Shown piece after piece: positions 8,875 through 18,052 of a stretch of 64,000 nucleotides of DNA. Location of the stretch: the NCBI RefSeq assembly GCF_046098205.1, contig NZ_JBJURJ010000016.1, positions 1 through 64,000 on the forward strand, in the 5' to 3' direction. The translations under genes were made by a program, and so were the position numbers. The notes below the pieces were generated by a model, which had not been told where the DNA came from, did not search any database, and was given only the letters and a program-made list of their open reading frames with translations. The DNA comes from Paenibacillus_AR mesotrionivorans. GTDB taxonomy: Bacteria > Bacillota > Bacilli > Paenibacillales > NBRC-103111. How positions within the stretch are numbered: the first letter of the stretch is position 1; each line of letters opens with the position of its first letter.

Positions 8875-8931
8875 TTAACAATACAGATTCTTGGAGTTTT
8901 GATAATGCTGTATGCGAAGGAGTTGTGCAGG

Positions 8932-10149
8932 ATGCCGAACTATATATCCCTTCCCGTCATCAGCGGCGCGAGCGCAGTTCTGGAAGAAGTTACGCTCTTG
9001 GCGGAAGTGACATATCCTCTTGCAGAGGTGACCTTTGTGCTCCCGTTACTGCTGCGTACCGAGTCCTCGGGGAGATACCGGCTGCTTATGGAATATGTCA
9101 TCAGCAGGAATGGAGTTCCGTTGCTGCTGCGTAATGTGGCTCTTGAGGGGCAGGCTGTTGCCGGAGAGCAGGTTCAGACAGACGCGATTGTCAAATATGT
9201 GCACCCTCTTGAAGCAGGGCTTCATACCTATCAGATTCAAGCTACCATCCGACAGACGGTGAATCTCGCTTCAGAGGTACTTGCAGGAACCCCGCTACTG
9301 CAGACTGGCCCGGGCCCCATTGTTCTTGCCGGCCCCATCGGGCCCACAGGACCCACAGGTCCTACAGGTCCTACAGGTCCTACAGGTGATACAGGTCCTG
9401 ATGGCAGCCAGGGTGGTAGTGGAAAGGGAGGTACAGGTCCAGGCGGTCTCACAGGTCTTACGGGTCCTATAGGCCCTACCGGTTACGGAAATGGACTGCC
9501 AGGCACTACAGGTGCCACAGGCGCTAGTGGAATTGGATTAACAGGAAACACGGGTCCAACAGGTATTGGGATACCAGGTCCAACGGGTCCAACAGGATAT
9601 GGACTCACCGGCCCTACTGGCGCTCCTGGACTCCAGGGTCCTATTGGATATGGAACCACCTCAGCAACGGGGCCGACTGGGCCAACAGGGCCAACCGGCG
9701 CCACCGGCCCCACAGGGTTTGCCGGAGAGGCACTTCCACAGATACAAGTCGTGTATTCTTCAGTTTTGCCGGCTCCAGTGACAGCACAAGAGGGGGTTAC
9801 CAACTTATTCGCCTTCCCCTATCGTTTTATGATGTTTCCTGGGACCCTGGACGGTTATATTCAAGTACAAATCAAACCGCAAAACTCACCTTATACCGGG
9901 CCTGCTCTGTTTAGAGGGGGTTATGAGGTATTCGCTGGTGAGAGGCAAATTAACGAAGTATTCTACGGGTTAGTCGGGCAGGATTTGCTGGAAATTGTGC
10001 TGCCTATTCGTATGGACATTACCAATCAATATAATGGTGTTGATCTGAATTTCTATTATGTAATACAAAATAATAACCCAGTGACTAGCTTTGATGTTGT
10101 TGTTACCCAAGCTGCATTTAGTTTAACTGTATACAATCTAGAACACTGA
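8932..10149 (+). CDS. Collagen-like protein 2
   Basis: 405 residues from ATG 8932, with AAGGAG 9 bp upstream; the longer reading from 8899 is rejected for lack of a site. The N-domain (1-125; VTFVLPLLL, YRLLMEYVISRNGVPLL, EAGLHTYQIQATI) matches the pattern of protein 1. The collagen-like part (about 135-270) is GPTGPTG-rich and broken several times (for example GYGNGLPG, GIGIPG, GYGTTSATG). The C-domain (275-405) is beta-rich and aromatic. 57 bp after gene 1, so in the same unit. No signal peptide, which fits mother-cell assembly onto a spore rather than Sec export. Confidence 0.85.
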   Translation: MPNYISLPVISGASAVLEEVTLLAEVTYPLAEVTFVLPLLLRTESSGRYRLLMEYVISRNGVPLLLRNVALEGQAVAGEQVQTDAIVKYVHPLEAGLHTYQIQATIRQTVNLASEVLAGTPLLQTGPGPIVLAGPIGPTGPTGPTGPTGPTGDTGPDGSQGGSGKGGTGPGGLTGLTGPIGPTGYGNGLPGTTGATGASGIGLTGNTGPTGIGIPGPTGPTGYGLTGPTGAPGLQGPIGYGTTSATGPTGPTGPTGATGPTGFAGEALPQIQVVYSSVLPAPVTAQEGVTNLFAFPYRFMMFPGTLDGYIQVQIKPQNSPYTGPALFRGGYEVFAGERQINEVFYGLVGQDLLEIVLPIRMDITNQYNGVDLNFYYVIQNNNPVTSFDVVVTQAAFSLTVYNLEH

Positions 10150-10211
10150 TAATAGCTAAATATATTCAAAGTCTCTGAGAATAAGGAATTTTGTAGGAGG
10201 AGCGGTGAGCT

Positions 10212-11441
10212 ATGTCGTTTACACCTCTTGTGCTGGGAAGACCGGGTCCAGAGGTTCATCTGACCGTCACCTTGGTAACGGATAATGATCAACCCGGCGC
10301 ACTGCTCAGCTTCCGGGTCCCCGTGAAGGCGTCCACCCAGGCATCTGGAGCTGGAGCATTGTATATCGAATGGGAGCTTTGGCGTGGTGATGTTTTAGTG
10401 GCGAAGCAGGTGTCCCCCATGACCTTTATTGCGCCAGCCGGAGAAGAGCAATTACTAAGCGAGGTCATTGATGTCGTCGACAGCATCGGAGCAGGCACCC
10501 ATGTCTACAATTTGAAGGCTCAAGTGGTAGCCTTCAACAATATTACGGACAATGCTCTTCTGGGAAAACCGCAAATTGGGGCAAGATTTCCGGCGGAAAC
10601 TTCGGTAATCGGTGATGGTATTACAGGTCCAACCGGTCCAACCGGCCCTACTGGGGGCACTGGCGCCAAAGGTGAAGGGGGCGACCCTGGCGATCATGGG
10701 ACAGTGGGTACCGGTGTATCCGGCCCAACGGGTCCTACAGGTCCCACTGGAGATACAGGTCCAACCGGTACGACCAGTTTAACCGGCAGCGGGATAGCTA
10801 TAACTGGAGCTACAGGTCCAACAGGTCCTACCGGACATGGATGGACAGGAGCTACCGGAGCTACTGGGATAGGAGCCACGGGTCCAACCGGAGTTGGCAG
10901 CGTTGGAGCAACAGGGGAAACCGGTCTCAGGGGCCCAACAGGTCCAACAGGAAGCGGCGAGGGTGTCACAGGACCCACAGGTGCACCCAATCCTAGGAGC
11001 GGTAGCAAGGGGCCAAAGGGAGCGAATTATTCCCCACAGCGGTTTGGAGGAAACCTAAATTCAGCGTCGAATTTTGTGCCAATAAGGCTTTTTTGGTGGC
11101 CGGTACAGACGCTTCCGCGACTCCCTGTCCGTGCAGGACAAAAGGTTTTTCTTGAGTTTCTTGCCAGTATTCATACTGATTTAGGCAGTACTACTGGACC
11201 TGACTACTATGATTTTAGATATCAAATTGTGGATAAGGATCATAATGTAGTGGTTCATTCAGATACGATAAGCTATGGCTGGGGACGTGCCGTTCTAGAC
11301 AATACTATATTGGTTAATTGGGTGGATGAAATTGGGGAAAATTCAACCCGGGTGTATGAACTCCAAGTAATAACCAACTCTAGTCCAGGTGGAGGAACAA
11401 TGAGATATTACAACTTCAGAGCGACTGTTTTGGAAGGTTAA
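10212..11441 (+). CDS. Collagen-like protein 3
   Basis: 409 residues, ATG with TAGGAGGAG upstream. The N-domain (1-130) begins MSFTPLVLGRPG, close to the MPLFTPILLGNPG of protein 1, and contains VPVKAS, LYIEWELWRGD and GAGTHVYNLKAQVVAFNN, so it is a paralogue of that domain. Residues 137-275 are Gly-X-Y, mainly GPTGPTG, with interruptions (GSGIAITG, GIGATG). The C-domain (280-409) is aromatic and beta-rich (YDFRYQIVDKDHNVV, RVYELQVI). 62 bp after gene 2, with gene 4 36 bp downstream. Confidence 0.85.
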   Translation: MSFTPLVLGRPGPEVHLTVTLVTDNDQPGALLSFRVPVKASTQASGAGALYIEWELWRGDVLVAKQVSPMTFIAPAGEEQLLSEVIDVVDSIGAGTHVYNLKAQVVAFNNITDNALLGKPQIGARFPAETSVIGDGITGPTGPTGPTGGTGAKGEGGDPGDHGTVGTGVSGPTGPTGPTGDTGPTGTTSLTGSGIAITGATGPTGPTGHGWTGATGATGIGATGPTGVGSVGATGETGLRGPTGPTGSGEGVTGPTGAPNPRSGSKGPKGANYSPQRFGGNLNSASNFVPIRLFWWPVQTLPRLPVRAGQKVFLEFLASIHTDLGSTTGPDYYDFRYQIVDKDHNVVVHSDTISYGWGRAVLDNTILVNWVDEIGENSTRVYELQVITNSSPGGGTMRYYNFRATVLEG

Positions 11442-11477
11442 GTTGCAAAACGATGATCAGTGGGAGGGAATAAATAT

Positions 11478-12407
11478 ATGATAACAGGACCTACAGGACC
11501 TACAGGAGCAACCGGACAAGACGGAACAGATGGTGTAAACGGATCAGTTGGAGGCAGAGGAGCAACCGGAAACACGGGAGTTACAGGGGTTACAGGAGGA
11601 ACAGGCGTTACCGGTGTCGGCGTAACAGGAGCCACGGGCGTTACCGGGATCGGGGTAACGGGAGCCACGGGTATTACCGGTGTCGGCGTAACAGGAGCCA
11701 CGGGTATTACCGGTGTCGGCGTAACAGGAGCCACGGGTGTTACCGGTGTCGGCGTAACAGGAGCCACGGGTATTACCGGTGTCGGCGTAACAGGAGCCAC
11801 GGGTATTACCGGTGTCGGCGTAACAGGAGCCACGGGTGTTACTGGTGTCGGCGTAACGGGAGCTACGGGCGTTACTGGGATCGGTGTAACAGGAGCCACG
11901 GGTATTACTGGTGTCGGCGCAACAGGAGCCACGGGAACATTTTCCCGAAGCTTTGGCTCTTATTATTCTAATGCTGTCACGGCCGCAGATTCAGACAATT
12001 TCCCTATTGGAGGATTCGTTGAGGCTGTCACAACAGTAGGCAACTTAATTTCCCTGTCCAGTGGAAATACATTTAACTTGGCGCCAGGACATCATTATTA
12101 CGTGGATTTCCAAGCCAATATTACGTTTCCGGAAAATACGAATGCGCCGGGCCTTGTGTTGACCAGAAATGGTGCTCCCATCAGCAGGACATTAACTTTT
12201 TCGGGTGCATTAGGGGGCACAGCTGATTATGGTTCACCTCTGGGGCCGACTATACCTGTACGAAACTCTACGATTTTGTACGTTACAGCAAGCAACTATT
12301 CGATACAGCTTGCAATGGCGCAAGCGGGAGTGGAGACCTCGCAAGATATTCTTGGTGCAAGAACAGCATCTTCGAAAGCATTTATTACGATTATAGCGTT
12401 GGATTAA
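11478..12407 (+). CDS. Collagen-like protein 4, short, with regular 11-residue interrupted repeat
   Basis: 309 residues from ATG 11478 behind GGGAGG (11463-11468). There is no N-terminal globular domain: collagen starts at residue 4 (MITGPTGPTG), as in the giant protein at 12609. Residues 48-146 consist of nine copies of an 11-residue unit GVTGATG(I/V)TG(V/I), so the Gly-X-Y register slips once per unit (a Gly-X-Gly break). The C-domain (about 157-309; SFGSYYSNAVTAAD, NTFNLAPGHHYYVDFQANI, LVLTRNGAPI) has the pattern of the BclA-type trimerising C-terminal domain and resembles the one of the giant protein. Last gene of the unit; a terminator follows. Confidence 0.85.
   Translation: MITGPTGPTGATGQDGTDGVNGSVGGRGATGNTGVTGVTGGTGVTGVGVTGATGVTGIGVTGATGITGVGVTGATGITGVGVTGATGVTGVGVTGATGITGVGVTGATGITGVGVTGATGVTGVGVTGATGVTGIGVTGATGITGVGATGATGTFSRSFGSYYSNAVTAADSDNFPIGGFVEAVTTVGNLISLSSGNTFNLAPGHHYYVDFQANITFPENTNAPGLVLTRNGAPISRTLTFSGALGGTADYGSPLGPTIPVRNSTILYVTASNYSIQLAMAQAGVETSQDILGARTASSKAFITIIALD
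11619..11915 (+). repeat. Nine tandem 33-bp repeats inside collagen-like gene 4
   Basis: Nine units of 33 bp begin GGCGTAACAGGAGCCACGGG. Units differ at a few third positions and in the Ile/Val codons. They encode the 11-residue unit described for the gene. Tandem copies this similar can change in number by slippage or recombination. Confidence 0.9.
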
Positions 12408-12423
12408 ACGAAGGAATTCCAGG

Positions 12424-12459
12424 GAGGGGAAGGGTCGTGCCTTACCCTTTCCCTCTTTT
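12424..12459 (+). terminator. Terminator of the four-gene collagen-like unit
   Basis: A 12-bp stem GAGGGGAAGGGT / ACCCTTTCCCTC with one G-T pair, an 8-nt loop and TTTT after it. It lies 17 bp after the stop codon of collagen-like gene 4 and separates this unit from the giant gene. Confidence 0.8.
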
Positions 12460-12608
12460 ATCTAAAATTTAATTTCTTTGAGACTACGACATGCAAATAT
12501 AAAAAGATTCTAGGCAAACAAGTTTAAAAAGATCCGCGGCTCATTGATGACATGCCACAAAGACAGAAATAGTGACATGGGTATAATGAAAAATTCGGAG
12601 GTGAGATC

Positions 12609-15600
12609 ATGATCACAGGGCCAACAGGGCCAACAGGAGCAACAGGACCAACAGGACCAACGGGGCTGTCAGGAGACAAAGGCGACCCAGGCGATAGAGG
12701 GCCTACTGGTAGAACCGGCCCTACAGGAGCAACAGGTGCCACGGGTGTAACTGGAGTTACGGGTATTACAGGAGAAACAGGCGTCACTGGTATAACGGGC
12801 GAAACAGGCGTCACTGGTATCACAGGTGAAACAGGCGTCACTGGTATAACGGGCGAAACTGGCGTCACTGGTATAACGGGCGAAACTGGCGTCACAGGTA
12901 TAACGGGTGAAACTGGAGTCACCGGCGTAACAGGTGAAACTGGAGTCACCGGCGTAACAGGCGAAACAGGCGTCACTGGTATCACAGGTGAAACAGGCGT
13001 CACTGGTATCACAGGTGAAACAGGCGTCACTGGTATAACGGGCGAAACAGGTGTCACGGGTATCACAGGTGAAACAGGCGTCACCGGTATAACGGGTGAA
13101 ACAGGCGTCACCGGTATAACGGGCGAAACTGGAGTCACCGGTATAACGGGTGAAACTGGGGTCACCGGCGTAACAGGTGAAACTGGGGTCACCGGTATAA
13201 CGGGTGAAACTGGGGTCACTGGCGTCACGGGTGAAACTGGCGTAACAGGTGAAACTGGAGTCACCGGCGTCACGGGTGAAACTGGGGTCACCGGTATAAC
13301 GGGTGAAACTGGGATCACTGGCGTCACGGGTGAAACTGGCGTAACAGGTGAAACTGGAGTCACCGGCGTAACAGGTGAAACTGGAGTCACCGGCGTAACG
13401 GGCGAAACAGGCGTCACGGGTGTAACGGGTGAAACTGGGGTCACCGGTATAACGGGTGAAACTGGCGTCACCGGTATAACGGGTGAAACTGGCGTCACCG
13501 GTATAACGGGTGAGACTGGTGTCACCGGTGTAACGGGCGAAACTGGTGTTACGGGTGTAACGGGTGAAACTGGTGTCACCGGCATAACGGGTGAAACAGG
13601 CGTCACAGGTATCACGGGTGAAACAGGCGTAACGGGTGAAACTGGGGTCACTGGTATCACAGGTGAAACGGGTATCACAGGCGAAACCGGGGTCACAGGT
13701 ATCACGGGTGTAACGGGTGAAACTGGGGTCACCGGCGTAACAGGTGAAACTGGCATAACGGGTGAAACTGGCGTCACCGGCGTAACAGGCGAAACTGGGG
13801 TCACTGGCGTCACGGGTGAAACGGGCGTTACAGGTATCACGGGTGAAACTGGGGTTACGGGTATTACAGGTGAAACGGGCGCCACTGGGGTAACGGGTGA
13901 AACAGGCGTCACTGGTGTAACGGGTGAAACAGGGGTCACTGGTATCACAGGTGAAACTGGGATCACCGGCGTAACGGGTGAAACTGGTGTTACGGGTATC
14001 ACAGGCGAAACCGGGGTCACCGGTATCACGGGTGAAACGGGCGTCACGGGTGTAACGGGTGAAACTGGGGTCACTGGCGTAACAGGTGAAACTGGTGAAA
14101 CGGGCGTCACCGGTATAACAGGAGAAACTGGCGTCACCGGTATTACAGGCGAAACTGGCGTCACGGGTATTACAGGTGAAACTGGTGTTACGGGTATCAC
14201 GGGTGAAACTGGTGTTACGGGTATTACAGGTGAAACAGGTGTCACAGGTATCACAGGTGAAACGGGCGTCACAGGTATCACAGGCGAAACTGGTGTTACG
14301 GGTATCACGGGTGAAACTGGCGTCACTGGCATAACAGGTGAAACAGGCGTCACTGGTATAACGGGCGAAACAGGTGTCACGGGTGTAACGGGTGAAACTG
14401 GGGTCACCGGCGTAACGGGCGAAACTGGGGTCACTGGTATTACAGGTGAAACAGGCGTAACCGGCGTCACGGGTGAAACTGGAGTCACCGGCGTAACAGG
14501 CGAAACAGGCGTCACTGGTATCACAGGTGAAACAGGCGTCACTGGTATAACGGGCGAAACAGGTGTCACTGGAGTAACGGGTGAAACAGGCGTCACGGGT
14601 ATCACAGGTGAAACTGGCGTCACCGGTATAACGGGTGAAACTGGGGTCACCGGCGTCACGGGTGAAACTGGCGTCACCGGTATAACGGGTGAAACTGGTG
14701 TTACGGGTATCACAGGCGAAACCGGGGTCACCGGTATCACGGGTGAAACGGGCGTCACGGGTGTAACGGGTGAAACTGGGGTCACCGGCGTAACAGGCGA
14801 AACTGGGGTCACTGGCGTCACGGGTGAAACGGGCGTTACAGGTATCACGGGTGAAACTGGCGTCACCGGTATAACGGGTGAGACTGGTGTAACAGGTGAA
14901 ACTGGTGTTACGGGTATAACAGGCGAAACAGGCGTCACGGGTATTACAGGTGAAACTGGCGTCACTGGTATAACGGGTGAAACTGGCGTCACCGGTATCA
15001 CAGGTGAAACTGGGGTCACTGGCGTAACGGGTGAAACAGGCGTCACGGGTGTAACGGGTGAAACTGGGGTCACTGGTGTAACGGGTGAAACTGGCGTCAC
15101 TGGTATCACAGGTGAAACTGGCGTCACGGGTATCACAGGCGAAACTGGCATCACGGGTATCACAGGTGAAACTGGGGTCACTGGCATAACTGGTGAAACA
15201 GGCGTCACTGGCGTCACTGGTATCACAGGTGAAACGGGCGTCACCGGTATAACGGGTCAAACTGGCGTCACCGGTATAACGGGTGAAACTGGCATCACGG
15301 GTGTAACGGGTGAAACTGGCGTCACCGGTGTAACGGGCGAAACTGGTGTTACGGGTATAACAGGCGTCACGGGTATTACAGGTGAAACTGGCGTTACTGG
15401 TATAACGGGTGAAACTGGAGTCACGGGTGTAACGGGCGAAACAGGTGTCACAGGTGAAACAGGCGTCACGGGTATTACAGGTGAAACTGGCATCACGGGT
15501 ATCACGGGCGAAACTGGGGTCACGGGCGTAACGGGTGAAACAGGTGTCACTGGCGTAACGGGTGAAACTGGCGTCACCGGTATAACGGGTGAAACGGGCG

Positions 15601-16577
15601 AAACAGGTGTCACCGGTATCACGGGTGAAACAGGCGTCACCGGCGTAACGGGTGAAACTGGAGTCGCGGGCGTTACAGGTGAAACAGGTGCTACTGGGAT
15701 TACCGGAGCTACAGGAGCACTAGGTGAGACTGGCAACAAAGGTCCAACCGGAGATACTGGCAGTGTAACAGCTGCTACTGGCTCTACAGGTGCCACAGGA
15801 CCAACAGGTCCGACCGGATCTACCGGAGCTACTGGGACTACTGGGACTACTGGAGACAAAGGCGACACAGGACCAGAAGGACCAATGGGACCAGAAGGAC
15901 CACAGGGCAACGAAGGAAACAATGGATCCGTTGGCCCTCGTGGAGCAACCGGAGCTACTGGAACTACTGGAGCAACCGGAGTTACTGGAACAACCGGAGC
16001 AACCGGAGTTACTGGAACAACCGGAGTTACTGGAGCAACGGGAGTTACTGGATCTACGGGAGCAACCGGAGTAACCGGAGCAACTGGAGAAACGGGAGTA
16101 ACCGGGGCTAGTGGCTCAAGTGGAGCCACTGGAGCAACCGGCAGCATGAGTTACAGCTTTGCGCAATACAGCAGCCAAATCGTTGATGAAGTGGCGACTC
16201 ATCCTGATTACCCGATCGGAGACTTTATATTAATTAATGGCTTTGGTGATCAGATCACATATGACGGAAATACTACATTTACGTTGAAAGCGGGCCATCA
16301 CTATTTAATTCTGTTCCAGGCTTGTGTTCAATCTGGTCCAGATTTTGCACCAGTCATTGAATTAATTAAGAATGGAACTCCCAGATACTCTTCACAGGTA
16401 CCTGGTGCTGCTTCGCTTGACGCCATTGTTTTAGAGGGTATGGATATGCATTTTTCGTATAATGACACTACTTTCCAATTGGCCGTACTATATGAAGGGA
16501 CCCGAATCACAAGTGACTTCCCAGGACTCATGAATGGAGTTAAAACAGCTAGAATTACCTTCATTTCATTAAATTAA
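12609..16577 (+). CDS. Giant collagen-like protein with about 110 nine-residue repeats
   Basis: 1322 residues, ATG with GGAGGTGA upstream and a TATAAT at 12582-12587. Residue 4 onward is Gly-X-Y, unbroken to about residue 1050. The bulk (about 50-1030) is a 9-residue unit GETGVTG(I/V)T repeated roughly 110 times, with some 6-residue variants. A break (SVTAATGS) near 1052 is followed by 125 residues of GATGPTG-type helix with a more classical GDTGPEGPMGPEGPQG stretch. Residues 1178-1322 are a BclA-like trimerising C-domain (FAQYSSQIVDE, TTFTLKAGHHYLILFQACV, ARITFISLN). No signal peptide, no N-domain. Thr fills nearly every Y position, a dense array of possible O-glycosylation sites for the neighbouring transferases. 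Probably a spore-surface filament subunit. Confidence 0.85.
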   Translation: MITGPTGPTGATGPTGPTGLSGDKGDPGDRGPTGRTGPTGATGATGVTGVTGITGETGVTGITGETGVTGITGETGVTGITGETGVTGITGETGVTGITGETGVTGVTGETGVTGVTGETGVTGITGETGVTGITGETGVTGITGETGVTGITGETGVTGITGETGVTGITGETGVTGITGETGVTGVTGETGVTGITGETGVTGVTGETGVTGETGVTGVTGETGVTGITGETGITGVTGETGVTGETGVTGVTGETGVTGVTGETGVTGVTGETGVTGITGETGVTGITGETGVTGITGETGVTGVTGETGVTGVTGETGVTGITGETGVTGITGETGVTGETGVTGITGETGITGETGVTGITGVTGETGVTGVTGETGITGETGVTGVTGETGVTGVTGETGVTGITGETGVTGITGETGATGVTGETGVTGVTGETGVTGITGETGITGVTGETGVTGITGETGVTGITGETGVTGVTGETGVTGVTGETGETGVTGITGETGVTGITGETGVTGITGETGVTGITGETGVTGITGETGVTGITGETGVTGITGETGVTGITGETGVTGITGETGVTGITGETGVTGVTGETGVTGVTGETGVTGITGETGVTGVTGETGVTGVTGETGVTGITGETGVTGITGETGVTGVTGETGVTGITGETGVTGITGETGVTGVTGETGVTGITGETGVTGITGETGVTGITGETGVTGVTGETGVTGVTGETGVTGVTGETGVTGITGETGVTGITGETGVTGETGVTGITGETGVTGITGETGVTGITGETGVTGITGETGVTGVTGETGVTGVTGETGVTGVTGETGVTGITGETGVTGITGETGITGITGETGVTGITGETGVTGVTGITGETGVTGITGQTGVTGITGETGITGVTGETGVTGVTGETGVTGITGVTGITGETGVTGITGETGVTGVTGETGVTGETGVTGITGETGITGITGETGVTGVTGETGVTGVTGETGVTGITGETGETGVTGITGETGVTGVTGETGVAGVTGETGATGITGATGALGETGNKGPTGDTGSVTAATGSTGATGPTGPTGSTGATGTTGTTGDKGDTGPEGPMGPEGPQGNEGNNGSVGPRGATGATGTTGATGVTGTTGATGVTGTTGVTGATGVTGSTGATGVTGATGETGVTGASGSSGATGATGSMSYSFAQYSSQIVDEVATHPDYPIGDFILINGFGDQITYDGNTTFTLKAGHHYLILFQACVQSGPDFAPVIELIKNGTPRYSSQVPGAASLDAIVLEGMDMHFSYNDTTFQLAVLYEGTRITSDFPGLMNGVKTARITFISLN
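12750..15700 (+). repeat. About 110 tandem 27-bp repeats in the giant collagen-like gene
   Basis: The basic 27-bp unit reads GGTGAAACAGGCGTCACTGG plus TATCACA with synonymous variation at many third positions. Variants include 18-bp units and I/V exchanges. The third-position diversity means the copies are not all recent. Assembly of such an array from short reads would be unreliable, so the exact copy number deserves checking. Confidence 0.9.
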
Positions 16578-16602
16578 CAAAAAAAAGAGCAAAATCAATT
16601 TG

Positions 16603-16629
16603 AGCTGCCGAATCCGGCAGCTTTTTTTT
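16603..16629 (+). terminator. Terminator of the giant collagen-like gene
   Basis: A perfect 8-bp stem AGCTGCCG / CGGCAGCT with loop AATC and a run of eight T, 25 bp after the stop codon. Confidence 0.9.
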
Positions 16630-16681
16630 GTTGTTTTCAAAGATTTTGAAAAATCCCTAATACAACGTGGTATTAGCCCAA

Positions 16682-16708
16682 ACCGAAATAGAAGGGGGCC
16701 ATATAATA
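16682..16708 (+). promoter_or_regulatory. Sigma-K-like promoter
   Basis: CATATAATA at 16700-16708 matches the Bacillus sigma-K -10 consensus CATANNNTA exactly, and AC at 16682-16683 lies 16 bp upstream as in AC-N16/17-CATANNNTA. It lies 32 bp before the TTG start of the next gene. Sigma-K directs late mother-cell transcription, when coat and exosporium proteins are made. This is a consensus match by eye; no transcript data. Confidence 0.55.
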
Positions 16709-16740
16709 TGTTATTCCATTTAAGAAAGGAGCGAGGCTGC

Positions 16741-18012
16741 TTGTCTCAGTCCAATATTCCTAATATTACTCCCGTCATTACCTTAACACGAGCGGAAGCA
16801 GTAAACATGCTATTAGCTTCAATTGCCATGGAAGAATTGGGGCTTAGTCATATTATTAATGCTGAAGGGGAAAAGATGCAGTATGCGCTAGGCACCTTGC
16901 CAGGCGTAGACGCACCTGTTGTAAATCTTACTAATATTTTCGAAGTAGGCGACAGCGTACGGGATGTCCTGCGGGAAAGTGCGAAGAGTGAATGGATAAT
17001 GATTAATCAGCTTGAAAGTATCTTCGCAGCTCCGGTGGATTATGGTCCGACGGGGCCGACAGGTCCGACGGGGCCATTAATTGGACCACGTGGGCTGACA
17101 GGTGAGATGGGGGAGGCTGGGGAACAAGGCGATACCGGCGACACCGGTCCGACGGGTCCCACAGGCTTTACTGGAATTCTCGGATTAACAGGTGAAACAG
17201 GAGTAACAGGTGAAACAGGAGTAACCGGTGAAACCGGTGTGACCGGGCTTACCGGATTAACTGGCGCTACGGGACCTACGGGACCGACAGGAGAAACAGG
17301 GGTTACGGGTGTTACGGGTGCAACAAGTGAGGTTACCGGTCCAACGGGTGCTACTGGTATTACAGGATCAACTGGCCCGACAGGGCAAACCGGATTAACA
17401 GCCGGGGCTACCGGTGAAACTGGCGTGACCGGTCTGACAGGAGTCACTGGTTTAACCGGGGAAACAGGTGTTACGGGTGAAACGGGAGTAACCGGTGTTA
17501 CTGGTGTGACGGGCGTTACAGGTGAAACAGGAGTAACTGGAATAACCGGAGTAACCGGAGTTACGGGTATTACAGGAAGCCCCCCGCCTGATGTGGCGAA
17601 TAGGTACTTGCCGGCAACAGCACCAGTAACACTAGCGACTGGGGATGATATCCCATTTACAACGGTTGTTTATGAGTTTGGAGGAGTTGTATATAACGCG
17701 GGAAATTTGGATTTTGAATTAGCGTATACGGAGTCCGCTCCCGGAGTAGGCTCTGCATATCTTGTCCTTTATTGGGTTGAAGCTACCACCACAGCAGGCA
17801 ATACTTTAGAGGTAGCTCTTGCTTTAAATGGCACAACTACTACTCTTCCAGCAGGTATTGCTATTGGAGGACTTGAAGCAGGTATTAATTTGGTTAAAGG
17901 TGGAAGTATATTCCGTTTGACAAATACAGATCCAAACCGACTTGCTTTACGGAATGCTTCAGCAGAAATTACAGATGCAAATGCCAAAATTATTATTGTA
18001 AGGCTGGATTAG
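16741..18012 (+). CDS. Collagen-like protein 6 with NIPNITP N-module (TTG start)
   Basis: 423 residues. The start is TTG 16741: AAGGAG lies 9 bp before it, and the result (MSQSNIPNITPVITLTR) aligns with residue 1 of the paralogue at 18053. Readings from 16600 or 16708 would run through a terminator and promoter. Residues 1-98: N-module (AVNMLLASIAMEELGLSHIINAEGEKMQ). Residues 100-280: Gly-X-Thr collagen-like, mostly GETGVTG/GATGPTG, with breaks at GATSEVTG and GLTAGATG. The C-domain (285-423) is beta-rich and hydrophobic (VTLATGDDIPFTTVVYEFG), like viral or TNF-fold trimer heads. 40 bp before the next gene; probably co-transcribed from the sigma-K-like promoter. Confidence 0.85.
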   Translation: MSQSNIPNITPVITLTRAEAVNMLLASIAMEELGLSHIINAEGEKMQYALGTLPGVDAPVVNLTNIFEVGDSVRDVLRESAKSEWIMINQLESIFAAPVDYGPTGPTGPTGPLIGPRGLTGEMGEAGEQGDTGDTGPTGPTGFTGILGLTGETGVTGETGVTGETGVTGLTGLTGATGPTGPTGETGVTGVTGATSEVTGPTGATGITGSTGPTGQTGLTAGATGETGVTGLTGVTGLTGETGVTGETGVTGVTGVTGVTGETGVTGITGVTGVTGITGSPPPDVANRYLPATAPVTLATGDDIPFTTVVYEFGGVVYNAGNLDFELAYTESAPGVGSAYLVLYWVEATTTAGNTLEVALALNGTTTTLPAGIAIGGLEAGINLVKGGSIFRLTNTDPNRLALRNASAEITDANAKIIIVRLD

Positions 18013-18052
18013 AAGATACAATCCAACGAAAAACCAGACAGGAGATGAGAGA

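Noticed and set aside
12524..15244. A 906-codon open frame on the minus strand (Pro-Val-Ser/Thr repeats), and another of 863 codons
   Set aside because: Both are mirror images of the 27-bp collagen repeats: a repeat length divisible by three with no stop in one antisense frame stays open by itself. There is no ribosome site and composition is implausible.
12750..15700. Possible CRISPR array because of regular short repeats
   Set aside because: The 27-bp repeats are contiguous, translated and have no unique spacers; no cas genes in the window.
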